A DNA stretch of 9,677 nucleotides from Candidatus Izemoplasmatales bacterium. GTDB taxonomy: Bacteria > Bacillota_I > Bacilli_A > Izemoplasmatales > Hujiaoplasmataceae. The stretch is from NCBI GenBank assembly GCA_028699855.1, contig JAQVTV010000027.1, forward strand, positions 1 through 9,677, written 5' to 3'. Both the position numbers and the translations under genes were made by a program. Shown here one piece after another: positions 1-5,784 of the stretch. The notes under the pieces were generated by a model. That model had not been told where the DNA came from and made no database searches. It saw only the letters and a list, made by a program, of their open reading frames with translations. Within the stretch, counting starts at the first letter, position 1. Each line of letters begins with the position of its first letter.

Positions 1-102
1 CTCTACAACCATGATATCACATCTTTGGAAAATTATGTACTACTCGTCCATGAATGGATGATATTCTACAATATTAACCGTCGTAGAAATAGAAAAAAGT
101 AG
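1..102 (+). pseudogene. IS3-type transposase OrfB C-terminal fragment, probably shortened
   Basis: Frame 1 is open from the window edge to a TAG at 100-102, giving 33 residues. The stretch HEWMIFYNINRRR resembles the end of the IS3 OrfB DDE domain, where a conserved YN..R segment is normally followed by a few residues and then an L..L(S/T)PVEYR-like tail. Here the frame stops after RRRNRKK, so the usual tail is missing. I infer either a small deletion or a divergent terminus. The run AAAAAAG at 93-99 resembles an IS3 frameshift heptamer, but it lies at the wrong end of the element for that role and is probably coincidental. The N-terminal part with most catalytic residues is outside the window. 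Confidence 0.5.
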
Positions 103-119
103 ACAGCGTTTTTTTTACG

Positions 120-144
120 TGTCTACTAAATGGGGTTCACTTTA
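120..144 (+). repeat. Putative IS3-family right terminal inverted repeat (IRR)
   Basis: The 25-nt segment reads TGTCTACTAAATGGGG followed by TTCACTTTA. On the other strand it begins TAAAGTGAACCCC and ends GTAGACA, close in style to IS150-group ends that start TGAAGTGACCCC. The exact outer boundary (140 or 144) is uncertain because the left partner repeat is not in the window. Confidence 0.5.
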
Positions 145-177
145 AAACGCACATGTTTTCTTTATCATTGAAAATGA

Positions 178-858
178 TCAGGCTTTCTTTTCCTTCTTAA
201 AGCACATAAACCAATCGAGGCAATAAACATCCTTGTTCTTGGACTCCATACGCTCTTTGGCGGTTCCGCAAGAACCGGCGGTCGGAACAATGGTGTCGTC
301 TCCGGGACGCCAGTCGGCAGGTGTTGCGACGTGATCGCTGTCTGCCTTTTGTAACGCCTGGATGATGCGTTTGATTTCGTCGAAATTGCGACCCATGGAC
401 AGCGGATAATACAAAATCGTACGGATGAATCCTTTCGGATCGATGACAAACACCGCCCGCACTGCCTGAGTATTGGATTGACCGGGCTGAATCATGCCAA
501 ACTTGTTGGCGACATCCATCCGGATGTCCTCGATCAGCGGGAACGTCACTTCAAGGTTCTTGAACCCTTTCCATTCAAGTTCGTTGATCTTCCTTAGCCA
601 AGCGATGTGGGCATAAAGCGAATCGACGGACAGACCGATCAATTCCGTGTTCAAAGCCTTGAACTCATCCATCATGCTGGCAAAAGTCATGAATTCTGTC
701 GTGCAGACCGGGGTGAAATCGGCAGGATGCGAGAAAAGAATCACCCATTTACCTTCGTAATCCTCGGGAAAATTGATGACTCCCTGAGTCGTCATAGCAG
801 AAAACGCCGGTGCTTTTTCACCAATCAAAGGCATTCTGTGTACCACATGTTCTTCCAT
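178..858 (-). CDS. Peroxiredoxin, Prx6/1-Cys-type (AhpC/TSA superfamily)
   Basis: This 226-residue cytoplasmic thiol peroxidase should reduce hydrogen peroxide, organic hydroperoxides or peroxynitrite. The universal active-site motif PADFTPVCTTE is at residues 45-55, with peroxidatic Cys52, Thr49 and Pro45. The conserved active-site Arg is probably Arg134 in AVRAVFVIDPKG. The length and long C-terminal domain fit the Prx6 subfamily. Two late cysteines, Cys213 and Cys219 in CLDWFMC, match the C-terminal pair known from archaeal Prx6 enzymes, where one acts as resolving cysteine; an extra Cys197 lies in GSCGTA. The start at 858 is preceded by GGAGGAAA at optimal spacing. The inner Met9 (MPLIGEKAP), where many relatives begin, has no comparable site. 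The gene is last in the - strand run with the NifX-like and DUF134 genes, 86 bp downstream of the former. No convincing terminator follows its stop; an IS end lies there instead. The electron donor cannot be read from the sequence. Confidence 0.95.
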   Translation of the reverse strand: MEEHVVHRMPLIGEKAPAFSAMTTQGVINFPEDYEGKWVILFSHPADFTPVCTTEFMTFASMMDEFKALNTELIGLSVDSLYAHIAWLRKINELEWKGFKNLEVTFPLIEDIRMDVANKFGMIQPGQSNTQAVRAVFVIDPKGFIRTILYYPLSMGRNFDEIKRIIQALQKADSDHVATPADWRPGDDTIVPTAGSCGTAKERMESKNKDVYCLDWFMCFKKEKKA

Positions 859-900
859 TTTGTTTCCTCCTAATAATATATTTATGATCGTGTCACATAT

Positions 901-928
901 ATGATATCATTGAAAGAGAATGAAACAA
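901..928 (-). promoter_or_regulatory. Possible sigma-A promoter for the peroxiredoxin gene
   Basis: On the - strand, TTGTTT (928-923) and TATCAT (906-901) are separated by 16 bp, placing a transcript start about 35-40 nt before the peroxiredoxin ATG. The -10 box is part of the perfect 10-bp palindrome ATGATATCAT (901-910), which could be an operator or chance in AT-rich DNA. The match to consensus is moderate. The gene could instead be read through from the upstream DUF134/NifX-like promoter. Confidence 0.4.
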
Positions 929-944
929 AATCATCTGCTTGACT

Positions 945-1295
945 TCAATCGTGGTGATTCATATGTTCGCGACAAATGACATCAGAAGACACCAGAGTGC
1001 CTTCAAGATAGCGCGCGATGACCTCTGTAGCTTGATCATTGATGCCACGATAGACTTCGATTCCCAAATCTTCCAACATCTTGACGGCCATTTCACCGAT
1101 GTTTCCGGTGATCAAGACATCCACACCTTCCTGCTTCAAATAATTGGGAAGATAGCCCTTCTGATGGGGCGGATTTTTGATAATCGTCGATCCGGTGATC
1201 GTCTTGTCCTCGATGTCATATACGATGAAATACTCACAATGGCCAAAATGATTGGAAATCATGTTACCTGATGTAGCAATAGCGACCTTTTTCAT
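945..1295 (-). CDS. NifB/NifX-family iron-molybdenum cluster-binding protein
   Basis: This 116-residue protein belongs to the dinitrogenase iron-molybdenum cofactor (NifX/NafY-like) domain family. Such small proteins bind or carry metal-sulfur clusters; most occur in organisms without nitrogenase and their clients are unknown. Visible family features are the N-terminal strand MKKVAIATSG, the SNHFGHCEYF motif at 14-23, and GNIGEMAVKMLEDLGIEVYRG at about 64-84. The tail is Cys/His-rich (CREHMNHHD) and could bind metal. The frame is open further upstream, to 1559, but that part is a shadow of the DUF134 gene. ATG 1295 begins the family's canonical N terminus and has GAGGGAGA 8 nt upstream. It starts one base after the DUF134 stop codon, so the two are co-transcribed and probably translationally coupled. 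No nif genes are visible nearby, so a role in nitrogen fixation is not implied. Confidence 0.88.
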   Translation of the reverse strand: MKKVAIATSGNMISNHFGHCEYFIVYDIEDKTITGSTIIKNPPHQKGYLPNYLKQEGVDVLITGNIGEMAVKMLEDLGIEVYRGINDQATEVIARYLEGTLVSSDVICREHMNHHD

Positions 1296-1296
1296 A

Positions 1297-1653
1297 CTAT
1301 AATCTCCCTCGATTGCGATGGTGTAAACGACACGGACGCGCACATCCCGGGTCTTCGGGTTGGCATATGTGATAATTTCCGCCGGCAATGAAAATCTTTT
1401 TTCCATTGACGATGGCGTCCGCCACCTTGTGCCGTGCATCATTATAAATCCTTTGAACCGTCGTCCGGGCGACCTGCATCTGTTGTGCGGCCTCTTCTTG
1501 GGTATACCCTTCATAGTCGATGAGACGAAGCGTCTCATACTCGTCGATGGGCAACACAATCTGTTCGCGCTTTCGATTGTTTTCGTCTTCCGGACCGTAA
1601 CGCAGATTTTCTGGCATTTGACACACGGTTCTAGGTTTGTGTGGTCTTGGCAT
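1297..1653 (-). CDS. DUF134 (UPF0251) family helix-turn-helix protein
   Basis: This 118-residue predicted DNA-binding protein has the DUF134 hallmarks. These are MPRPHKPRTVCQMPENLRYGP at the N terminus, VLPIDEYETLRLIDYEGYTQEE around residues 33-54, and a sigma-region-4-like helix-turn-helix at roughly 51-72 (TQEEAAQQMQVARTTVQRIY). The short C-terminal tail has three cysteines (Cys97, Cys104, Cys108) and a His pair, which could bind metal. A GTG start three codons upstream (1662) is possible, but it lies inside the Shine-Dalgarno stretch AGAGAGGTGA. ATG 1653 is correctly spaced from that stretch and gives the family's usual MPRP beginning, so I chose it. DUF134 and NifX-like domains are fused in some Clostridia; here they are separate genes one base apart. 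It probably regulates its own operon, but that is inference and its ligand and targets are unknown. Confidence 0.88.
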   Translation of the reverse strand: MPRPHKPRTVCQMPENLRYGPEDENNRKREQIVLPIDEYETLRLIDYEGYTQEEAAQQMQVARTTVQRIYNDARHKVADAIVNGKKIFIAGGNYHICQPEDPGCARPCRLHHRNRGRL

Positions 1654-1676
1654 CGGTTTCACCTCTCTACATAACT

Positions 1677-1705
1677 AAAATAACATATTTATGGACATAT
1701 GTCAA
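1677..1705 (-). promoter_or_regulatory. Sigma-A promoter of the DUF134/NifX-like operon with overlapping palindrome
   Basis: On the - strand a perfect -35 box TTGACA (1705-1700) is followed after 17 bp by TATTTT (1682-1677). This predicts a start near 1670 and a leader of under 20 nt before the DUF134 ATG. The perfect 10-bp palindrome GACATATGTC (1694-1703) overlaps the -35 box, and ACATAT recurs at 1683-1688 in the spacer. This layout suits a repressor site, possibly for DUF134 itself, but that is not shown. Confidence 0.65.
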
Positions 1706-1731
1706 TTAAAGATTGATCGTGTTTATACGGT

Positions 1732-3408
1732 TTATTCTTTTTCTTCTGCGAGCCGAGCTTGCTTTTCCTGAATTTCCAGGTTCATCTTTTCATAGAATGC
1801 TTCGGTGATAAAGTATTTCTTGTTTAAAACATAGAATGCACCATAAATCATCGCAATCGGCAAAATCGTGATGGATAATCTCAGCAGAAACTTCATGGTT
1901 CCCGTTGCTTTTGCCTTGAACGCGGAATCCGCAGCGGCATTGATTTCCATGAGGAAGATGCCGCGTTCTTCATTATAGACAAAATCCACGATCTGCAACG
2001 CGTCATATACCGCCTCTTCCATGTTTGCATCATAACCATAATCATCGAGGATGTTCGTGCGTGTCAACACATCCGCCATATATTCTGTTTGGTCATAGTG
2101 TTCCGCACTTGACACAGCATAAGTCTCGAAAATATTCTTTTGACGCTCAAGAGCGCTGACATTTTGACTTAAAGCATAGACACCGGAGATAATCAACACG
2201 AGCGTGAAAATCCCCTGTTGGAGTGCGCTTGAGAATTTAGCGACAAAGGGCCGGAGCGAGAAAATCACCGCTTCATTGCGATTGCCGGTCTTGTACTCGT
2301 TGTATTCGATCGTATTCGTCATGTTCACGATGATGACCATGTAAAAGATCGCTTGGCCGCTAAAAATCAACGCGCCAAAGAGACATACGGTGACGATATG
2401 CACCGGAATGAAGGGCACATATCCCATAATCAACATCAAGACATAACCAACGGTCAATGTCACAAAACTGTATCCGAGCAATTTTTTCCTTGAGAATCGC
2501 TTCGCAAACGATGCATAGAAGCTTTGGATCAGGATGTTGCAGACACCGAACGTCGCGATAAAAATCAGTACCAGCGTCCCGTTGTATCCAAGTTCAATGT
2601 AGAAGAAATTATAGCCTAATGCCACCAACAATCCCGAACCGACACTATAGAGCATCAATGATAACGACGCCCATAACAACTGGTCGTTCTTCCGTATGAC
2701 GGAAAACATCTTCTTGATCGTGATCTTCTCTTGCCTCTCGGGATTGATTTCTTTCGGCTCACGAACACCCAAAGAGGTCAAAAGCGTACAGGCCATAAAG
2801 AAGATGACAAACCCGACCGCGATTCGGGCATAGCCTTGAACCGCATTACCCACAGTGGTGAAACTGATGATTGCATTGGCCAAGAAAGCACCGACACCGG
2901 CGAAAACCACGACCATGCTCGTCACTTCGTCGCGATCCTTCTTGTTTCGAGAGAGATTGGGAATCAAAGACCAATAGGGAATATCGTTCAAGGTGAACGC
3001 TATTTCCCACAACAAATAGATCACGCCAAAGAAAATGACGAAATCCCATCCGCCGAAACGTCGCGTGGTGAACATGAAAAAGACAGTGATGCTCGTCAAG
3101 ATTCCCCCAAGCAGGATCCACGGGCGATACTTGCCCCAGCGCGAATGTGTGTTTTCCACGATAGACCCCATAATCGGGTCGTTGACCGCGTCCCATACAC
3201 GTCCGATGACAAGCAATGTGCCAATGGCAGAAAAGTGTTCAATACCCAAATTCAAGCCCGAATATTGAACGTAGGTCATCAAGAAGGTTGCGACCAATTG
3301 ATAGATCATGTCTCTACCTATGCCACCCACACTGTACATCCATTTATTTCTTCGTAGTAGCTTCTGTTCAAAAGTCATTGTTTGCGTCACGTTATTCGCT
3401 CCGATCAT
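1732..3408 (-). CDS. GPH-family (MelB/XynP-like) sugar:cation symporter
   Basis: This 558-residue integral membrane protein of the glycoside-pentoside-hexuronide:cation symporter family (major facilitator superfamily) imports a sugar or glycoside with H+ or Na+. Signatures are RVWDAVNDPIMGSIVENTHS at 70-89, followed by RWGKYRPW at 90-97, and EYNEYKTGNRNEA at 368-380 before the eleventh helix. These contain the conserved Asp pairs and the Lys/Arg of the cation and substrate pathway. It is longer than typical members, which have about 450-500 residues. The extra length is a polar segment at about 414-506, between the last two membrane helices, plus a charged C-terminal tail (KMNLEIQEKQARLAEEKE). 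Start 3408 follows an AGAGG at slightly long spacing; Met11 has no better site. A cre-like element and an extended -10 promoter lie upstream. No catabolic enzyme sits beside it, so the substrate is unknown. Confidence 0.9.
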   Translation of the reverse strand: MIGANNVTQTMTFEQKLLRRNKWMYSVGGIGRDMIYQLVATFLMTYVQYSGLNLGIEHFSAIGTLLVIGRVWDAVNDPIMGSIVENTHSRWGKYRPWILLGGILTSITVFFMFTTRRFGGWDFVIFFGVIYLLWEIAFTLNDIPYWSLIPNLSRNKKDRDEVTSMVVVFAGVGAFLANAIISFTTVGNAVQGYARIAVGFVIFFMACTLLTSLGVREPKEINPERQEKITIKKMFSVIRKNDQLLWASLSLMLYSVGSGLLVALGYNFFYIELGYNGTLVLIFIATFGVCNILIQSFYASFAKRFSRKKLLGYSFVTLTVGYVLMLIMGYVPFIPVHIVTVCLFGALIFSGQAIFYMVIIVNMTNTIEYNEYKTGNRNEAVIFSLRPFVAKFSSALQQGIFTLVLIISGVYALSQNVSALERQKNIFETYAVSSAEHYDQTEYMADVLTRTNILDDYGYDANMEEAVYDALQIVDFVYNEERGIFLMEINAAADSAFKAKATGTMKFLLRLSITILPIAMIYGAFYVLNKKYFITEAFYEKMNLEIQEKQARLAEEKE

Positions 3409-3431
3409 TAGAAAATAAACCTCTAAGCAAT

Positions 3432-3440
3432 ATTATATCA
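3432..3440 (-). promoter_or_regulatory. Extended -10 promoter of the GPH symporter gene
   Basis: The - strand reads TGATATAAT, a perfect TATAAT (3437-3432) preceded by the extended -10 dinucleotide TG at 3440-3439. No good -35 box lies 16-18 bp upstream, which is typical of extended -10 promoters. The predicted start near 3425 gives a leader of about 17 nt before the symporter ATG. Confidence 0.6.
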
Positions 3441-3465
3441 ATATCCCGGAAAAAATCATCTAAAA

Positions 3466-3489
3466 ACAAAGAAATCGCTTACAAAGAAA
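3466..3489. repeat. Short direct repeat in the divergent promoter region
   Basis: ACAAAGAAA occurs at 3466-3474 and again at 3481-3489, a 15-bp period, flanking and overlapping the cre-like site. It may be an extra regulator site or simply A-rich sequence. Confidence 0.35.
3470..3484 (-). promoter_or_regulatory. Catabolite-responsive element (cre)-like CcpA site
   Basis: Read on the - strand (3484 to 3470), the sequence TTGTAAGCGATTTCT fits the relaxed Bacillus cre consensus WTGNAANCGNWNNCW at every defined position. It is centred about 50 bp upstream of the predicted symporter transcript start. Carbon catabolite control of a sugar importer is biologically expected. Such a degenerate consensus also occurs by chance, and the spacing suits upstream binding rather than blocking of elongation, so the direction of control is uncertain. 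Confidence 0.5.
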
Positions 3490-3536
3490 GCAATAACGGG
3501 CTATTTTTCTGTCCTGAGCATCATCAAGCAGAAGAT

Positions 3537-3566
3537 TTGACCGGAAATCAGTTTCTATACTATAAT
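3537..3566 (+). promoter_or_regulatory. Sigma-A promoter of the SpxH-like gene
   Basis: On the + strand TTGACC (3537-3542) and a perfect TATAAT (3561-3566) are separated by 18 bp. Transcription should start near 3573, leaving about 33 nt of leader that contains the Shine-Dalgarno TGAGGAGT (3591-3598) 7 nt before the ATG at 3606. Confidence 0.7.
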
Positions 3567-3605
3567 GTTGTTATCAATAATAAATCTATATGAGGAGTCT
3601 ATATC

Positions 3606-4433
3606 ATGAAACCACGCATCCATCTCTATTATTTCACTGACCCGCTTTGTTCGCACTGTTGGGCATTAGATACCACTCTGACCTTATTCAAACACGCTTA
3701 CGCCGATTATCTCAACATCATCACCGTCATGGGCGGAATGCTTGAGAGTGGAAATCATTACGATGATCTCAAAGGCCCTTTGGCAAAGGAACAAGCCAAA
3801 CATTGGGATCAAGTCGGAGCCTTTTACCGTATTCCCATCAATAGTGAAATATGGATGAAAGATCCGATCACATCCTCATTTCCTTCCAGCATCGCCTTTC
3901 TGTTAATCCAACAGAAAGACCCCGTTCAAGCGGCGAAATTCATGCGTCTTGTGCGTGAGGGAGCGTTCGTTTTTGAAAAGAACATCGCCAAGAAGTCTGT
4001 GCTTCAAGAGATGATGGCACAGCTCAATATCGATTCGGAAAAAATACTTGAAACGGCCTTTTCTCCGGAGGGCAAACAAATCCTCATCAACAATATGCAA
4101 CCCATGATTGACTTGTCGATCAACGGTTTTCCTTCTGTCGTCATGGTCAACAGCCGTAACGAAGGTATCAAGGTGACAGGGGCTAGGACATTCGACACGT
4201 ACAAAAATGCCTTGATTAAGATCAAAGGTGATTTCGATGACTTGATCGAAAAACCTACACCGAGCCTCGATCAACTCCTGGACATCTTCCCTCATGTCTT
4301 CTTCTCTGAAATCCAGAAGATTTATCACGTCGACGCGAACCAAATCGAATCATACATCCGCTCAGAACTCAAGAACGTTCCCCATCGGATCGAATCATTC
4401 AAAAAGATACGCTACGTACAAAAAAGCATATAA
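3606..4433 (+). CDS. DsbA-family thioredoxin-fold protein, SpxH/YjbH-like
   Basis: This 275-residue protein has a thioredoxin-like N terminus (HLYYFTDPLCSHCWALD) with a CxxC motif at Cys15-Ser-His-Cys18. A probable cis-proline loop, NGFPSVVMV, has Pro176. The DsbA-type helical insert lies between them. No signal peptide is present, so it is cytoplasmic, unlike true periplasmic DsbA. Size, the DPLCxxCWA motif and the location of the CxxC suggest SpxH (YjbH). In Bacillus and Staphylococcus that adaptor delivers the thiol-stress regulator Spx to ClpXP for degradation. A FrnE-like oxidoreductase is the main alternative. The C-terminal 60 residues (about 216-275) lie beyond the core fold and could be the partner-binding part. 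The gene has its own promoter and strong ribosome binding site, is divergent from the symporter, and ends on a shared terminator. Confidence is high for the fold and moderate for the SpxH role. Confidence 0.8.
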   Translation: MKPRIHLYYFTDPLCSHCWALDTTLTLFKHAYADYLNIITVMGGMLESGNHYDDLKGPLAKEQAKHWDQVGAFYRIPINSEIWMKDPITSSFPSSIAFLLIQQKDPVQAAKFMRLVREGAFVFEKNIAKKSVLQEMMAQLNIDSEKILETAFSPEGKQILINNMQPMIDLSINGFPSVVMVNSRNEGIKVTGARTFDTYKNALIKIKGDFDDLIEKPTPSLDQLLDIFPHVFFSEIQKIYHVDANQIESYIRSELKNVPHRIESFKKIRYVQKSI

Positions 4434-4435
4434 AA

Positions 4436-4464
4436 GGTTGCAGAGATTTTCTGCAACCCTTTTT
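4436..4464. terminator. Shared bidirectional intrinsic terminator
   Basis: The arms GGTTGCAG (4436-4443) and CTGCAACC (4451-4458) form an 8-bp stem, extendable by one A-T pair. The stem is followed on the + strand by CTTTTT and on the - strand by TTTTA. It begins 2 nt after the + strand stop codon (4431-4433). Its + strand T-tract also contains the stop codon of the - strand gene (4463-4465). It therefore serves the convergent SpxH-like gene and the opp operon, more strongly in the + direction judging by the T-run. Confidence 0.85.
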
Positions 4465-4735
4465 ATCGGTTATTTACCCAAAGATAAAACAGGAAGATCA
4501 CCAGGCCGAAACCGATTAAGATGACGAGAAACATCGGTAGATAGGCTAATAATGCTCCCCAAACCATCGCGCGCCTCTCTTTTCGTGTCAAACCGAGATC
4601 CTGCAGTTCCTTTTTTTTGGCTAGTGCCTTCTCGCTTTGATACCATGAGAAACCTTTCACATTCATGTTCGCGACGGTTTCACCCGTGTCGACAAATTTT
4701 TCCTTGTGTTTTTTGGCCCTGTTGACCTTTTTCAT
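4463..4735 (-). CDS. Small membrane protein of unknown function at the end of the opp operon
   Basis: I do not recognise a family for this 90-residue protein. Residues 1-56 are polar and strongly basic (MKKVNRAKKHKEKF at the N terminus, LTRKERRAM before the membrane part). Residues 58-87 are one uninterrupted hydrophobic stretch with Pro67 and several Gly, long enough for a tilted helix or tight hairpin. It ends in VNNR, so it looks tail-anchored with its N terminus in the cytoplasm. The frame is open back to 4762, but ATG 4735 overlaps the oppF stop as TGATG and has AGGAAG at good spacing. This start is preferred and implies translational coupling with oppF. A role linked to the peptide transporter, such as an accessory or stability subunit, is suggested only by position. 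Confidence 0.8.
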   Translation of the reverse strand: MKKVNRAKKHKEKFVDTGETVANMNVKGFSWYQSEKALAKKKELQDLGLTRKERRAMVWGALLAYLPMFLVILIGFGLVIFLFYLWVNNR

Positions 4736-5784
4736 CAATCTTCCTGAGAATAGAGATGGCACGCCACAAAATGACCTGCATCATATTCTTTAAACTTCGG
4801 AATCACATGCTTGCACACTTCCATGCACTGGGCACAACGCGTATGGAACTTACACCCTGAAGGTGGATTGGCCGGGCTGGGAATATCCCCGCTCAAAATG
4901 ATTCGCTGTTTCTTCGTTTCTGGATCCGGGATCGGAATGGCAGAAAGCAATGCTTGCGTGTAAGGGTGCATCGGTTTGGAGAAAATTTGTTTCGTATTAC
5001 CTGTCTCTACGGCACTTCCGAGATACATGACCATAATTTCATCGGATATATATTCCACGACGGACAAGTCATGAGAGATGAAAATATAAGTCAACCCGAA
5101 TTTCTCCTGAAGGTCGACGAGCAAGTTGATGATTTGCGCTTGAATCGACACATCGAGGGCGCTGACAGGTTCATCACAGATGATGAGATCAGGTTTGAGC
5201 GCCAAGGCTCTCGCGATACAGATTCTTTGACGTTGTCCGCCGGAAAATTCATGCGGATAACGGCTGAAATAGTAAGCGGGCAACCCGCAGTCCTTCATCG
5301 TTTTCAGGATGTATTCTCTGAATTCGGACTTGGGCACGAGTTTGTGCTCGCGAACCGCTTCACCGATGATTTCACCGATCGTCATCCTCGGACTCAAACT
5401 GGAATAGGGATCCTGGAAAATGATTTGGATCTTCGGACGCAGTCTGCGTAAGTCTTTGCGTTTCAGTTTGCGGATGTCAATCCCTTCGAAGAGAATCTCT
5501 CCTTCGGTGACGCTATGCAATCTGAGAATAGTACGTCCCAGCGTTGTCTTTCCGCAACCGGATTCGCCAACCACACCCAAAGTACTACCCTTTTTGAGGT
5601 TGAAACTGACATCATCGACCGCTTTGACAAACCGCCGATTCTTTTTGATCCAACTTTTATCGATAGGAAAATATTTCTTCAGGTTCTTGATGACCAAAAT
5701 ATCCTTATGTTTATCAAAACTACCGCTTTGACTCTTTGTGGACGTGGCTGTTTTCAATGCCTTTTTTTGATCTTGAATCGTCAT
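4735..5784 (-). CDS. oppF: Oligopeptide ABC transporter ATP-binding protein OppF
   Basis: This 349-residue cytoplasmic ATPase is one of the two nucleotide-binding subunits that drive peptide import. It has Walker A GESGCGKT at 73-80, Q-loop Gln124, signature motif SGGQRQR at 181-187, Walker B LIICDE at 200-205, and switch His238 in ISHD. The C-terminal oligopeptide-transporter domain carries the expected cysteines (Cys311, Cys317, Cys320, Cys324 and Cys342), which in related transporters can bind an iron-sulfur cluster. The first 28 residues are a low-complexity Lys/Ser/Thr leader. The start at 5784 overlaps the oppD stop as ATGA and has GGTGG upstream. The ASVxALD-like D-loop and the order after oppD support F rather than D. 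Substrate class (di- or oligopeptide) cannot be decided from the ATPase. Confidence 0.95.
   Translation of the reverse strand: MTIQDQKKALKTATSTKSQSGSFDKHKDILVIKNLKKYFPIDKSWIKKNRRFVKAVDDVSFNLKKGSTLGVVGESGCGKTTLGRTILRLHSVTEGEILFEGIDIRKLKRKDLRRLRPKIQIIFQDPYSSLSPRMTIGEIIGEAVREHKLVPKSEFREYILKTMKDCGLPAYYFSRYPHEFSGGQRQRICIARALALKPDLIICDEPVSALDVSIQAQIINLLVDLQEKFGLTYIFISHDLSVVEYISDEIMVMYLGSAVETGNTKQIFSKPMHPYTQALLSAIPIPDPETKKQRIILSGDIPSPANPPSGCKFHTRCAQCMEVCKHVIPKFKEYDAGHFVACHLYSQED

Larger units (their letters stand above)
1..144 (+). mobile_element. Right end of an IS3-family insertion sequence (partial)
   Basis: The window opens inside a + strand reading frame resembling the tail of an IS3-family OrfB transposase. 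It is followed by a sequence matching the style of an IS3/IS150-group right inverted repeat, TGTCTACTAAATGGGG then TTCACTTTA, at 120-144. This gives the usual order of orfB tail, short T-rich stretch, then inverted repeat. The left part of the element lies outside the window, so whether it is complete, and whether it made a target duplication, cannot be judged. Its end is only about 33 bp from the stop codon of the convergent peroxiredoxin gene. The family assignment is from memory of the repeat style and the YN..RR tail, with no database search. Confidence 0.6.

Noticed and set aside
93..99. AAAAAAG slippery heptamer in the IS tail as a programmed frameshift site
   Set aside because: In IS3 elements the frameshift is at the orfA/orfB junction, not at the end of orfB; the -1 frame only reads through the inverted repeat.
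164..178. Small hairpin ATCATT-GAA-AATGAT overlapping the peroxiredoxin stop, considered as a terminator
   Set aside because: The stem is only 6 bp and AT-rich, and no T-tract follows in the peroxiredoxin direction.
871..890. PerR-box-like AT-rich dyad upstream of the peroxiredoxin
   Set aside because: Agreement with the PerR consensus TTATAATNATTATAA is partial, about what AT-rich DNA gives by chance.
939..1271. A 110-codon + strand frame opposite the NifX-like gene
   Set aside because: Antisense shadow with no supporting signals; the - strand gene has family motifs.
1297..1299. Frameshift having split a DUF134-NifX fusion gene
   Set aside because: The downstream gene has its own ribosome site and start, and the upstream protein has a plausible complete Cys-rich tail; a sequencing or mutational frameshift is not needed.
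1296..1559. N-terminal extension of the NifX-like frame back to 1559
   Set aside because: It overlaps the DUF134 gene in another frame, its Arg/Ser/Pro-rich translation is typical of a shadow, and ATG 1295 has a good ribosome site and the canonical family N terminus.
2731..3357. A 208-codon + strand open frame antisense to the symporter gene
   Set aside because: It lies wholly inside the clearly real GPH gene, its translation is polar and lacks any family-like motif, and no ribosome site or promoter supports it.
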